Positions 28,246 through 37,460 are shown, numbered from the stretch's first letter. The stretch is DNA of 64,000 bases from Saprospiraceae bacterium (GCA_016711125.1 JADJTQ010000006.1:62001-126000); one strand, 5' to 3'. Numbers and translations: made by a program. The notes: generated from the letters alone by a model not told the origin.

Positions 28246-30144
28246 ATGAATAGACTTAAAGCATTCGTAATTCTTTTGGTTTTATTGCCCAGCCTTTTGT
28301 CAGCTCAAGCGGAAAGTGAAAAGGTAAAAGATGATCTTTGGTACGCCAATGATTATTTTACCAAGAGTTTTTTCAGCATTCAACAAGATATAGCCCAAGC
28401 TCAGATCTATGCCGATTCTTCTCTCCATTATGCGGCGCAAATTGGTGATACCTACTCCCAAGCTAAATTTCACTTTTTAATGGCTACGATGGAGCGGGTT
28501 CGAGGCCACTATCGGGAATCCAGGGATCTATTTAAGACCTTTGAGGCAGCTGCCATCACCCAAAAAGATACTCAAATGCTGGCCTCCGTCACTTACCAAC
28601 TTGGCATCGTGACTGAGGCACTGGGTGATCTCGACAAGGCCGTGGCTTACCAGTTTCAATCGATGGATTATTATGAAATGCTGGGTGATTCCATCTCAAT
28701 GCTCAATAGCTTGAATAACCTCGGTTCCATTCATCGTAAACTCAAGCAATACGACAAGTCTGAAACCTATTATATGACGGCACTCGACCTCAATATCAAA
28801 GCAGAAAGATTGGGTGCCCAGGCCGACGTCCATATTAATATGGGGAATCTCTACGCCGAACAAGGCAAATACAGTGAAGCTCTTCCGCATTATATCGAAG
28901 GAAAACACCTGGATTCCATCACTAATTATGTAAATGGTCTGGGGTATGATTATGAAAATATCGGCACCATGTACGCCCGCCAAAAAGAATATGACCTGGC
29001 TCTGGCCAATTATCAACAATCATTGGCGATTCGTGAAAAAATGGATCAAAAGTATGAACTCACGCAAATCTATATCCGGCTAGGCGAATTGTATCGCGAA
29101 ATCAATAAAACCGGGGAATCCGAGATTTATCTTTTGAGAGCAAAAGATCTTACAGACCAAACAAATGCAGCTGAATCCAAGTCACATGTCTACAAGGCAC
29201 TGTCGCTGCTTTATCGTGATAGGGGACAATATAAGACCGCCATGGATTACCAGGACCAATACATCCAGGTAAAAGACAGTATGTTAAATCAAAACACCAG
29301 TGATCAAATCTCCAAGCTAAATATACAGTACGAAACCGAAAAGAAAGAACAGGAAATCACGCTGCTCACCACCGAAAAGGAATTAGCCAACACTCGGCTT
29401 TCCGCCGCCAGAAAGCAGTTGATTGGTCTCACGATCGGATCCATTTTGGTTAGCGCATTAATGCTGATTATTTTTCGGCTATTTCGCAAAATGCGAGGAC
29501 AAAATGTCATTATTACCAAGGCACTACAGGAAAAAGATATCCTATTGAGAGAAATTCATCATCGGGTAAAAAACAATCTTCAATTTATTTCCTCCTTGCT
29601 GGGTTTGCAGTCGGAGCATATAAGTGATAAAGTCGCGCTGGGTGCTTTGCAGGAAGGGCAGGGTCGAGTCCAATCGATGGCCTTGATTCATCAAAATTTA
29701 TACCAGGAAGATAATCTGACCGGGGTAGACATGCAGGCTTATTTCATCAAATTGATCCGTGGTTTGTTTGATTCCTACAATGTGAGAAAAGATCAAATAC
29801 AGCTCAACCTGGAGGTAGAAGATGTAAACCTGGATGTCGATAGTGTGATCCCGATTGGATTGATTGTCAACGAATTGGTAAGCAATGCCTTGAAATATGC
29901 GTTTCCGGACAAACGAACTGGGCTTATTACGGTGCGCTTACAAGAAATAGGAGAGAAGTTATCATTAACCGTGCACGATGATGGAATCGGGATTACCCAG
30001 GAGCAGCAAAAATCATTGGGTGGTTCATTTGGGTATAGGCTCATTCATGTTTTTTCAGAGCAGTTACAAGCAGAAATGAATATCTCTAATAACGATGGTA
30101 CCAAAGTGCAAATGCAAATTAAAAAATACCGAAAAACCGCTTAG
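28246..30144 (+). CDS. TPR-containing sensor histidine kinase (HisKA_2 type)
   Basis: This 632-residue protein has a signal peptide (VILLVLLPSLLSAQ), then about seven TPR repeats (residues 60-330, e.g. LNSLNNLGSIHRKLKQYDKS). A coiled-coil segment (340-385) and one membrane helix (about 390-412) follow. The cytoplasmic kinase has the H-box LREIHHRVKNNLQFISSLLG, with the phosphorylated His near residue 438. The N-box is NELVSNALKYAF near 541 and the G-box HDDGIGI near 577. This is the periplasmic-TPR sensor kinase common in Bacteroidota. No response regulator lies nearby, so it is an orphan. It is the same strand as, and 57 bp after, the repeat protein, so the two may be co-expressed. Confidence 0.92.
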   Translation: MNRLKAFVILLVLLPSLLSAQAESEKVKDDLWYANDYFTKSFFSIQQDIAQAQIYADSSLHYAAQIGDTYSQAKFHFLMATMERVRGHYRESRDLFKTFEAAAITQKDTQMLASVTYQLGIVTEALGDLDKAVAYQFQSMDYYEMLGDSISMLNSLNNLGSIHRKLKQYDKSETYYMTALDLNIKAERLGAQADVHINMGNLYAEQGKYSEALPHYIEGKHLDSITNYVNGLGYDYENIGTMYARQKEYDLALANYQQSLAIREKMDQKYELTQIYIRLGELYREINKTGESEIYLLRAKDLTDQTNAAESKSHVYKALSLLYRDRGQYKTAMDYQDQYIQVKDSMLNQNTSDQISKLNIQYETEKKEQEITLLTTEKELANTRLSAARKQLIGLTIGSILVSALMLIIFRLFRKMRGQNVIITKALQEKDILLREIHHRVKNNLQFISSLLGLQSEHISDKVALGALQEGQGRVQSMALIHQNLYQEDNLTGVDMQAYFIKLIRGLFDSYNVRKDQIQLNLEVEDVNLDVDSVIPIGLIVNELVSNALKYAFPDKRTGLITVRLQEIGEKLSLTVHDDGIGITQEQQKSLGGSFGYRLIHVFSEQLQAEMNISNNDGTKVQMQIKKYRKTA

Positions 30145-30209
30145 TAGATTTTCAACTATTTTATTTGAGTTTGAATTTGGATGTGCAGTTCGCATTTGTT
30201 TGGTGCCAT

Positions 30210-30881
30210 TCATCGTTCTTTTTGCAATGTCCTTACATCAGCTATCAGCTGCTCTACTGAAGTTTTATTGAGACCATTATAGGTTCCACGAATATGTCGA
30301 TTTTTATCAATGAGTATAAAATTTTCCGTATGAAGAAATTCATCAGGACTTTTTTGTAATCCTAAATCTTCTTCTACAAAATAGTCCTTTCTGCCTAACT
30401 TATATATTTCTTGCTGATCACCGGTTACTAAATGCCATTTATCGGAAATCACTCCTTTTTTGTCAGCATATTTTTTCAAAACAGGTACTGAATCGCGCTC
30501 AGGTGTCACCGAATGAGATAGTAGCAACACATCGTTATCCTCTAAAAATGCTTCCTGTAACTTGGTCATGTTTGAGGTCATCTTAGGACAAATGCCAGGA
30601 CAAACCGTAAAGAAAAAATTAGTGATGTATATCTTTTCATTAAAAGTATTTTCAGATATGGTGTCACCATCCTGATTAATTAATTTGAAAAGAGAGATAT
30701 GATGAAATTGGGTCAAGATCTCGTCTTTAGGATCAAACCAATGAGGTGTAAAGGTAGCCTCATCGTAATAGGGTAAGGTATCCACTCTACTTATTGGATC
30801 GTCTGGAGGGCCACAGCTTATCAGGATCGCGAGACTCATGAGTATAAAAATGTTAGTATTAATATTGAATTTCTTCATCAT
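30210..30881 (-). CDS. SCO1/SenC-family copper-binding lipoprotein
   Basis: This is a thioredoxin-fold SCO protein, 223 residues from ATG 30881. The signal KKFNINTNIFILMSLAILISC ends in a lipobox Cys. The copper site is visible: TVCPGICPKM (CxxxC) and the distal His in EFLHTENFILID. SCO proteins deliver copper to cytochrome oxidase or act as thiol redox factors at the membrane. The open frame extends to 31040, but that part overlaps the MORN gene and lacks a signal. The chosen start overlaps the preceding gene by about 23 bp, pointing to coupled translation. It is the last gene of the group running from the ECF sigma factor. Confidence 0.9.
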   Translation of the reverse strand: MMKKFNINTNIFILMSLAILISCGPPDDPISRVDTLPYYDEATFTPHWFDPKDEILTQFHHISLFKLINQDGDTISENTFNEKIYITNFFFTVCPGICPKMTSNMTKLQEAFLEDNDVLLLSHSVTPERDSVPVLKKYADKKGVISDKWHLVTGDQQEIYKLGRKDYFVEEDLGLQKSPDEFLHTENFILIDKNRHIRGTYNGLNKTSVEQLIADVRTLQKER

Positions 30882-31479
30882 CCAATTCATAACAAAGATT
30901 TGCTTTTTTAAGACCAAAGATTCGTCCATTTCTGGCCTCGTAGTTGACATAGGTCTTCCCGTTTTCCAACCAGGCCTGTTGCATGCCTTCCTCCACGCCC
31001 ACATTAAAATGAGTGCTCCTCTGCAATTGCCCATTGACAAACCATCTTCTCTGCAAACCGTGTCTTACGCCTTCCTTATAATAGGATTCTGCGATTAGAA
31101 TACCCTCTGGTGACCAAGTATACACCACTCCGTCAAGATGATTTTTGCTATAGGTTGATTGTTTTTGAAGGCAGCCATTTTCATACCATTTTTGTGCTAT
31201 TCCATCTTTTTTCCCTTGAAAATACGCAATTCGCTCTGCAAGACAATTATTAGCATAATTGCTTATTGCAAAACCTGAAAACGGCTGGCCAGAATAGTAC
31301 CACATCCCTTCATCCGGATGCAATTTAAGTTGATCTTTTCCAATTTCGATCATGGTTGGTGCAGGTGCTTGGATAATTGCATCTTGGCCTGGTGGGACAT
31401 TAATCTGGCATCCGGTTAAAATCAGCATGATGGCAGACAAAAGATATTTTAGAATAGAGATTTTGTTTTCCGGAATCAT
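30859..31479 (-). CDS. MORN-repeat (YwqK-like) lipoprotein
   Basis: From ATG 31479 this is a 206-residue lipoprotein with the signal KISILKYLLSAIMLILTGC. Residues about 60-180 hold repeated MORN/YwqK-type motifs (GIAQKWYENGCLQKQSTY, then HGLQRRWFVNGQLQRSTHF, then GMQQAWLENG). Such repeats form extended beta-sheets; the common label of antitoxin for this family is a database naming habit and is not supported here. It starts 4 bp after the YHYH gene ends and overlaps the SCO1 gene, so it is operonic. The open frame back to 31671 only overlaps the upstream gene. The role is unknown, probably in the envelope. Confidence 0.85.
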   Translation of the reverse strand: MIPENKISILKYLLSAIMLILTGCQINVPPGQDAIIQAPAPTMIEIGKDQLKLHPDEGMWYYSGQPFSGFAISNYANNCLAERIAYFQGKKDGIAQKWYENGCLQKQSTYSKNHLDGVVYTWSPEGILIAESYYKEGVRHGLQRRWFVNGQLQRSTHFNVGVEEGMQQAWLENGKTYVNYEARNGRIFGLKKANLCYELDDEEIQY

Positions 31480-31483
31480 CCGC

Positions 31484-32230
31484 TTAATTAATTGCTCGGG
31501 GACTACCTTGATAATTACCACCAAATAACAAAATACTGGATCCGATGTAATACTCATTAATGATATGGTAGTGGTACTCTCCGACATCCGTATGTTGCGT
31601 CTTAGTAATATGGCCACCTGATTCGTCCAGATCTGTTGGATAATTTCCGGTAGAATTACATTTTCTGCCATAGATGAAAAAACCGTCGGCCATAATGCCT
31701 ATTAATCGATCATCATCGTCTGACAATGGAATGGGTTCTAAATGATAATGATATTCTGAAGGTCCAATGTGGCCTCCGGCGTAGTCAAGCGAGGCTATAG
31801 CACCGGATAGTGGACCATTGCCTTCTGAATCATTAAAAATTGCTGCACCACTTACTGAAATGCCGATTGCTCCCAGAGAAGTGGCGGTACTGCGACTTGC
31901 CAATTGCGGTCTCACGGAGACTCTCAAAGTCGCAGAAGCATCATAGTTGGGTATAATACTTGGGGTGAGACCGGTTGCGACGGTTGGTTCTGTATAGAGC
32001 GGGTGGCCCTTACCCCAATAGACAGTACTATGATTGGGCAATCCATTTGTTTCGATCACGACTTCATCCCCATCCAAATAAATATCTGTGTTATTCGTAT
32101 CAAAATCAGAAAATGCTTTATGAAGCGAGGTACTAGTGCTTAGATTAGCACTGGAAGGATCCTTAGTGCAGGAAGAGATTATTAGTATCAGGGTCCCAAC
32201 TATTAAAAAGGAAAAAAAAAGATATTTCAT
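31484..32230 (-). CDS. YHYH-domain lipoprotein
   Basis: This 248-residue lipoprotein has the signal MKYLFFSFLIVGTLILIISSC. The second half shows the defining motifs SEYHYHLEP and VGEYHYHI, with ADGFFIYG between them. The His/Tyr clusters suggest metal binding. YHYH proteins are exported and mostly uncharacterised. Here it is followed at 4 bp by the MORN protein and then by the SCO1 copper protein, downstream of an ECF sigma cassette. A role in copper or other metal handling is inferred. A 232-bp gap separates it from the Spy-like gene, so it may have a separate promoter. Confidence 0.88.
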   Translation of the reverse strand: MKYLFFSFLIVGTLILIISSCTKDPSSANLSTSTSLHKAFSDFDTNNTDIYLDGDEVVIETNGLPNHSTVYWGKGHPLYTEPTVATGLTPSIIPNYDASATLRVSVRPQLASRSTATSLGAIGISVSGAAIFNDSEGNGPLSGAIASLDYAGGHIGPSEYHYHLEPIPLSDDDDRLIGIMADGFFIYGRKCNSTGNYPTDLDESGGHITKTQHTDVGEYHYHIINEYYIGSSILLFGGNYQGSPRAIN

Positions 32231-32462
32231 AGTGTCTGTTTTAGTTTAATTTCCCATTAGACATCGGTTGGCTGGAAATCCTTCGCTGATGTGTTCATTT
32301 TTTGTTTTTTATAAGAATGCCTGAGGCAGTTGATTTTAATGGAAACAAAAAGAAGGGAATAGATCTGAAGAAGTCTTCTTACTGAACAATGACGGTCTGT
32401 GAATTACCTTAATTTTCAGATTTTCATAGTCCTAAAATCTAAAATATTTGATAAATTTTGAT

Positions 32463-32921
32463 TTATCGTCCGAGCGGGTTGTTTGGTGGTTTTACAAGAA
32501 TTCTTTGCAGCACTTGATTCATAAAACGCTCGAAGTCAGCACCTTGATTGTCTTTTACAAGAAATTTTAGTTCCTGGAGATGCTGGAAAGTAGACATGAC
32601 CTTCTGTCGCTCAACTAGTTGAACTTGTTGTAAAATGGAATCAACATTTGAATTTGATCTCAAGAGATCGCTAAAATAGATTCGAAGCAAATCTCTCTGA
32701 TGATTGTTGATCGACTTCATTTGCTCTTTGTGCTTCTCGACGGAGACAACAAATTCCCTATGCTGGGTTTGATTCATCTTTAGGAGTTCAATCGCTCTAG
32801 CTTGAAAATCATCAGACCTGTCCGGTGGATTTGGTCTTGTAACAAGAAAGAATGTGATCAAGCCCAGATTAAGCAACAATAGTAAAAGGGCCGCATATTT
32901 ATAGAATGTCAATTGCTTCAT
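32463..32921 (-). CDS. Spy/CpxP-like periplasmic stress or metal sensor
   Basis: This 152-residue protein has an N-terminal membrane helix or signal anchor (YAALLLLLLNLGLITFFLV) and a long helical periplasmic part rich in Gln, Lys and His. The segments NQTQHREFVVSVEKHKEQM and TFQHLQELKFLVKDNQ resemble the Spy/CpxP/ZraP-type helical chaperones, often called periplasmic heavy-metal sensors. Its ATG overlaps the stop of the anti-sigma gene (ATGA), so the two are translationally coupled. It probably senses envelope or metal stress for the sigma/anti-sigma pair. Confidence 0.8.
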   Translation of the reverse strand: MKQLTFYKYAALLLLLLNLGLITFFLVTRPNPPDRSDDFQARAIELLKMNQTQHREFVVSVEKHKEQMKSINNHQRDLLRIYFSDLLRSNSNVDSILQQVQLVERQKVMSTFQHLQELKFLVKDNQGADFERFMNQVLQRILVKPPNNPLGR

Positions 32922-33220
32922 TCGTCATACAGTTGAAAGTTGGAAATGAGCGAAGTTTCATAATCATTTTCCATACTTAATTCTAAATCGGAAGGCATAC
33001 CGCTTTGAGTGTAAGACCGGAGTGCAAAAACGTTTAAGATCAGTAACAAGATGGCAGCTGCAATGGCAGGTTGCCACTTGAGTGTTGAAATAATTTTTGG
33101 TTCAGGTTGATTGATTTGCGCTTCAATTTTGGCAAATAGATCTGCGGCAGGCTTAGCTCTTTGGCTGCCTGACAGGCTGTTAAAAATGTCATCGATCCAA
33201 TCTTCGTTAGGCTTCTCCAT
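32918..33220 (-). CDS. Probable anti-sigma factor
   Basis: From ATG 33220 this is about 100 residues, with a cytoplasmic N-terminus (MEKPNEDWIDDIFNSLSGSQ), one membrane helix (WQPAIAAAILLLILNVFAL) and a short periplasmic tail. The size, single helix and place right after an ECF sigma gene fit a membrane anti-sigma factor. No zinc-binding HxxxCxxC motif is present. The frame opens at a TTG at 33250, but ATG 33220 is more likely. It is coupled to the Spy-like gene downstream. Confidence 0.75.
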   Translation of the reverse strand: MEKPNEDWIDDIFNSLSGSQRAKPAADLFAKIEAQINQPEPKIISTLKWQPAIAAAILLLILNVFALRSYTQSGMPSDLELSMENDYETSLISNFQLYDE

Positions 33221-33253
33221 GATTTCTACACTCGTATTTAGTTTAGACAATGT

Positions 33254-33814
33254 TTATCCCTTTTTCCTTTGGTGAGGAACCATTTTTTTCAATTTTTCTC
33301 TCAAATTGGCTTTGGCCCTCTGAAGCAACGACTCCGTTGCTTTAAGTGAAGTCTCCATAACATCAGCCACTTCCTGCCTGGGTAATTCCTCCACAAAGCT
33401 CAAAATAAAGGCTGTTTTCTGACTATCCGGCAGGCTGTCGATCGCTCTAAAAAGTATTTTCGAACTTTCTCTTTTCTCCAATAGGATCCCTGGGTGTTCA
33501 AAATCCGGCTTGTCAATATCGGAATTACCCCATTGTAAAAAGGAAAACTTCTTTTTCGATTTGATCTTATTCAATGAAGTGTTGACTGTGATTCGATAAA
33601 CCCAGGTACTAACGGAAGATTGACCTTTAAATTTGGAAGCCTTGCGATAAATTTTAGTAAACACATCCTGGGTGATTTCCTCTGCATCTTCTTTGTTTTG
33701 AGCGTAACTCAGTGCTGTATTATATACCTTATCCGAATACAACTTGTATAGTTCTGCAAAAGCTTGTTGATCACCCTCGGCAACGGCCTGGATTAATTCA
33801 TGGTCTATATTCAA
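33254..33814 (-). CDS. ECF-type RNA polymerase sigma factor
   Basis: This 186-residue sigma-70 family protein has region 2 at residues about 15-80 (FAELYKLYSDKVYNTALSYA, EDAEEITQDVFTKIYRKA) and region 4 at about 120-175 (LPDSQKTAFILSFVEELPRQ, with EVADVMETSLKATESLLQRA). It is typical in length. It should direct RNA polymerase to its own operon and to envelope-stress genes. It heads the minus-strand unit sigma, anti-sigma, Spy-like, probably followed by YHYH, MORN and SCO1. Confidence 0.95.
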   Translation of the reverse strand: MNIDHELIQAVAEGDQQAFAELYKLYSDKVYNTALSYAQNKEDAEEITQDVFTKIYRKASKFKGQSSVSTWVYRITVNTSLNKIKSKKKFSFLQWGNSDIDKPDFEHPGILLEKRESSKILFRAIDSLPDSQKTAFILSFVEELPRQEVADVMETSLKATESLLQRAKANLREKLKKMVPHQRKKG

Positions 33815-34367
33815 ATGGAGCCTTTCAAATTTGCGATCTACATTAGATCAAATATGTTATTGCTTGGTTGTTTCGAAATGTGGTGGTCTGTATGTTTACA
33901 AGATATAAGATTCCACAGCCCAAAGGTAAATACTATTTTTTAGATCTTGGCTATGCCTTGCTTAGTAAGGTAAGGCATGTTGATAGCTTACGGACAAACA
34001 ACTTATTTATTTTCTTGTTCCCATATGATCAATCTTCGACTCGTCTCTAAGCTCTCAAGTGATATAATTATCTTGATCCATGAATCTTGCGAAGTAGATG
34101 AGCAATGACTAGCCGCAAGAAATTGTGTATAAGCGGGTATCAATACTGAACTTAGGGATCATCTTGGATCATCTCAAACTAAGAATCTCCTTTTTGACAG
34201 TGATATCAGCTGTCAAGGATAGTAAATAATCAAATGAATCCTGCGTCCTACCGTATTTCATTGATCTTTTATGTCATTAAATTGACCCATGCTGATCCAC
34301 AGTATTTAAAGAGAACATTTTCTAAATCTCATTAGATTTTGTTAGGACGAATTTTGGAGTATGTCAA
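33815..34367. other. Intergenic region, 553 bp
   Basis: This gap lies upstream of the sigma gene and should hold its promoter. A 7-bp stem (TTGACAG at 34194, CTGTCAA at 34210) is visible without a T tract. The plus frame at 33868-34050 shows no protein-like features. No RNA gene was recognised. Confidence 0.5.
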
Positions 34368-35234
34368 TTATACCCTGGTTGCTGTGACGACCGGAATCGG
34401 ATCATGGATTGTTAGTGAAGCAGCCTGGTTGTTTTTTATCGTAAATTGAATTTTAACGGAAGGTGCGCCTGCCGGGGCGAAAATATCCTTATCGACTCGG
34501 AGCAAGTTTCGGCCGGTATATTCAGCCCGGCTTAATGATAGATTATTCATACCATTGATGGTGACATTAAAATAGTCTTCGCTGGCTTCACCAAAGGCAT
34601 ATTTACCCAAATATTTTTCTCTTTCTTCCTCGCTAATCTCAAGGGCCATGGCTTTAATATCAGCATCACCGATAGTCGTCAAATATGAAACCAGAACCTC
34701 CTGAACTTCCCTCTCCGTGCCATCAACATTATTACGGCGAAGTCTCATAGTGGCGTGATGCATTAGAGTAAATCCATGGGGTCCACGTATTTTTTGAATT
34801 CCCGGCATTTCTTCGATCATGGCCTTAACGGCTGCAAATTTGCCAAGCATGGCAAACGCAAAAATATCAGGACGTGCCCCGTATTCGATCAGAAATTCGG
34901 CGATATCTTTTCTCCCCATATGCGATGCCGCACCCAAGGCAGTTTCAACATCACCAAAACCCCAATCATGAGATGCCTTAGCTAATTCAGGTTGATTCGC
35001 GACCAGTTCTTTGACTACATCAAATTGAGTGTGTGCCGCTCCCACTACTTTTTGAACCAGATTGGGGTCGGTCGTCGGATAGGAGGCACTTAGGCCTCCC
35101 GTATCAGAGATCGAGGTGTGGTAAGTATGCCCCAAAGTAGATTCTTGAATACTCCTGATTTGGCTTAATGGAGGGAAAAGGCCAAAAATTCCTATGGCTG
35201 ACTTGCCGATGAAATCTCTTCTATTTTTTGACAT
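34368..35234 (-). CDS. Ankyrin-repeat protein with twin-arginine signal
   Basis: This 288-residue exported protein starts MSKNRRDFIGKSAIGIFGLF, a twin-arginine (Tat) signal, so it is probably exported folded. Residues about 60-190 hold ankyrin-like helix pairs (AHTQFDVVKELVANQPELAK, ETALGAASHMGRKDIAEFLI, then GFTLMHHATM). The C-terminal 90 residues look like a beta domain (YFNVTINGMNNLSLSRAEYT). The repeats suggest protein binding. No enzyme motif is visible. It stands alone with no clear operon partner. Confidence 0.82.
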   Translation of the reverse strand: MSKNRRDFIGKSAIGIFGLFPPLSQIRSIQESTLGHTYHTSISDTGGLSASYPTTDPNLVQKVVGAAHTQFDVVKELVANQPELAKASHDWGFGDVETALGAASHMGRKDIAEFLIEYGARPDIFAFAMLGKFAAVKAMIEEMPGIQKIRGPHGFTLMHHATMRLRRNNVDGTEREVQEVLVSYLTTIGDADIKAMALEISEEEREKYLGKYAFGEASEDYFNVTINGMNNLSLSRAEYTGRNLLRVDKDIFAPAGAPSVKIQFTIKNNQAASLTIHDPIPVVTATRV

Positions 35235-35607
35235 GCCTATTTAAATGTTTATTTTGAAGATGATCAGTGAATTTAGTCAATCCAGATTTTGGTCGAATAA
35301 ATTTTCATATTCAATAGCTCTTAAAGTAAAAGTAAACCAAAGATTCATGAAATGATGTTGCAGCCTGAAGTTACAAAAATCACCTATGATAGTGTTCCCG
35401 GGGCTACGCTCGGGGTCTGATTTTAGGTCTTATTTAGACCAATCTCAGACAAACCTGGGTGAAAGGATGTTGTTCCTACGTGAACACTCTTGGGAATAAT
35501 TCGAATAAGGTCTATTATCCTTGCAGTAAAATGACCAAAGTTGGATTGTTTAATGACTTTCTGAAATTACATATCTTCGACTGAATCATTTGATTTGATA
35601 AGTACTT
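35235..35607. other. Divergent intergenic region, 373 bp
   Basis: AT-rich gap between the ankyrin gene and the MBL-fold gene. It contains a GC-rich inverted stretch near 35398 (CCCGGGGCTACGCTCGGGG). No gene or clear promoter was recognised. Confidence 0.45.
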
Positions 35608-36426
35608 ATGAAAATACAGCTGGAGACTAAAGATCTGATCATATTTGAAAGTAGTTTGTTTCGGACCACTTCGACCTTGCTGGTAGGGCAAGACTATTTA
35701 TTGTTAGTGGATCCGAATTGGCTGCCTATCGAAATTGATTTTATCGAGCGTTACGTAGAGTCGATCAAGGCTAATAGACAACCGTACCTATTATTTACCC
35801 ATTCGGATTATGACCATATTATTGGATATGGAAGGTTTAGTCATTATCGCTGTATTGCCTCAAGCAATTTTGTAAGAAATGGAGAGAAAGCGGATGTCTT
35901 AAACCAAATCATGACGTTTGATGACGAATACTATATTGAAAGAAACTATCCGGTGACCTATCCAGTGATTGATTTAGAAATCAGCGATCAAATTCAGAAA
36001 TTAAGCATAGGAGGTGAATCATTTACTTTTTATCAGGCACCGGGACACAATCGGGATGGTATTTTGACCCATCAACTCAACAATGGAGTTCTAATTGTGG
36101 GCGATTATCTGAGTAATATCGAATTTCCCTATGTCTACCATAGCTTTGCTGAATACAGTCAGACACTGGATCAATTAGATTCGATCATAAAAAGTGGGGA
36201 TGTGAAAATATTAGTTACCGGACATGGAGATTTTACTCATGGTAAAACTGAGATGATTCGAAGAATAGGAGATAGTCGGTCTTACCTGGATCGACTCGAA
36301 GCGTCTATCAGATCGGGTTCGAGTTTTGATCTGGATAAACTTTTTGATCGATATAAATTTCCAAAGATCATGAAGAAGTTTCACGAGGACAATATGGAGC
36401 TCATGAAGCGAGAACTTTCTCTTTAG
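35608..36426 (+). CDS. Metallo-beta-lactamase-fold hydrolase
   Basis: This 272-residue cytoplasmic protein has no signal. The metal-binding motif is TLLVGQDYLLLVDPN followed by LLFTHSDYDHIIG (HxDxDH). Further ligands are the His in APGHNRDG, Asp in VLIVGDYLSNIEF and His in LVTGHGDFTHG. The set is complete for a two-metal MBL-fold hydrolase. The substrate is not defined by the sequence. Relatives include lactonases, glyoxalase II and general thioester hydrolases. ATG 35608 is the first start. Confidence 0.88.
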   Translation: MKIQLETKDLIIFESSLFRTTSTLLVGQDYLLLVDPNWLPIEIDFIERYVESIKANRQPYLLFTHSDYDHIIGYGRFSHYRCIASSNFVRNGEKADVLNQIMTFDDEYYIERNYPVTYPVIDLEISDQIQKLSIGGESFTFYQAPGHNRDGILTHQLNNGVLIVGDYLSNIEFPYVYHSFAEYSQTLDQLDSIIKSGDVKILVTGHGDFTHGKTEMIRRIGDSRSYLDRLEASIRSGSSFDLDKLFDRYKFPKIMKKFHEDNMELMKRELSL

Positions 36427-36568
36427 TTTGGGATTCCCCTTGTACTCTCCGGATAGACATTGAGTATGAACAGGCCATGAATAGTATTCGGGAGGGCTAC
36501 AGCTCTTGGAATCCCTAAATAATGCCGCAGGGATCAGCATGGAAGAAATGCTCGTGGAATGCCTCTCC

Positions 36569-36688
36569 TCAATTACATTGTCCTAAAGCCATATAAATCA
36601 AAATAAAGACTAGAATGGTCCCAAAACAACCCCCTCCTAATTTCTTTGCTCCATAGCCGGCTATCAAGCCCCTGAATAAGTTGTTCAT
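36569..36688 (-). CDS. Small membrane protein, 39 residues
   Basis: The frame encodes MNNLFRGLIAGYGAKKLGGG followed by CFGTILVFILIYMALGQCN. A basic, Gly-rich amphipathic start (GAKKLGGGCFG) leads into one membrane helix. I believe small proteins with the same GWGAKKLGGGC-type start are widespread in Bacteroidota, with no known function. It is convergent with the MBL gene. Codons are clean and no frame competes. Confidence 0.75.
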   Translation of the reverse strand: MNNLFRGLIAGYGAKKLGGGCFGTILVFILIYMALGQCN

Positions 36689-36705
36689 TGATTTGCTTTT
36701 TAGGT

Positions 36706-36957
36706 CTATCTAAAGTATGTGTTTCCAGTCTTTACACTCCGACCAGCTCCATTGTTCGGTAGAGTAGCAATTATCTCTTCTTCAGTAGCCACAGAATTTC
36801 TCTCAAATAATTCGGTTAGCTTGTCAAGTGTGCTCTTTGCATCCTCGAATTAATCCTCATCTTTATATTTTTGTAGGGGAGAGTAAACGTGCTGGTCAAA
36901 GATAAGACAGTAAGTCGCTAAGAAAGGGACTTCACTTGTGAACCCACCTGCAAATGA
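36706..36957 (-). pseudogene. Unrecognised protein fragment with an in-frame stop
   Basis: Reading through one TAA gives SFAGGFTSEVPFLATYCLIF, then DQHVYSPLQKYKDED, stop, then FEDAKSTLDKLTELFERNSV and ATEEEIIATLPNNGAG. The second half looks like a genuine charged helical protein. It has no start codon upstream. I treat it as a relic of unknown family. Confidence 0.4.
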
Positions 36958-37460
36958 TCACGAGCAACTAATTTCTGAATTCAATTAAAAGATTGGGTCT
37001 ACGGTGTATATAGTGGGTCTCAATTTTTCGCATAAAAGTAATTTCGATCTAGATATTCATCTGTGGCTCTCCAAGTATTATATAACAACAGAACATGGTA
37101 TTGGGCTGAAATGGAATCAAGTGAAGCGGAAGAAGACTCGCATTGGTAACGATTTAACATGGAAGAAAACATGTCATGGACCCCTAAATCCCCTAAAAGG
37201 TGACTTCTACAGCCTACTACTAGAAGAAAGTAAACAGGCAAGTGTATTGAAAGATGTACTGGCAAAGAGCGAGAGAGGCGGTTCTCCCCTTTCAGGATCG
37301 TAAGTGTTGAGCATATATACTTGATGGCAATATGTAATATTTAATCAATTAATTATCACACTTGTGCTACAAAATTGACTTACTTGGGGATGGGAAAGAT
37401 AATTAACCCAAATTGAATAATTTGATCCAAACTACATTCTTGTACAAGCCTTTCACTTCT
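36958..37460. other. Intergenic region, 503 bp
   Basis: AT-rich stretch between two small minus-strand frames. The plus frame at 37004-37303 has no recognisable motif, signal or partner and was not called. No RNA gene or repeat was recognised. Confidence 0.4.

Noticed and set aside
30859..31479. MORN/YwqK protein as part of a toxin-antitoxin system
   Set aside because: No toxin gene is adjacent, and it is a lipoprotein in an envelope-stress group.
33868..34050. Open frame of 60 codons upstream of the sigma gene
   Set aside because: No protein-like pattern; it covers the likely promoter of the divergent sigma gene.
34194..34216. 7-bp hairpin TTGACAG/CTGTCAA
   Set aside because: No T tract on either strand and no gene ending nearby, so not called a terminator.
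37004..37303. Open frame of 99 codons on the plus strand
   Set aside because: No signal, motif or neighbour supports it, and composition is unremarkable in an AT-rich gap.
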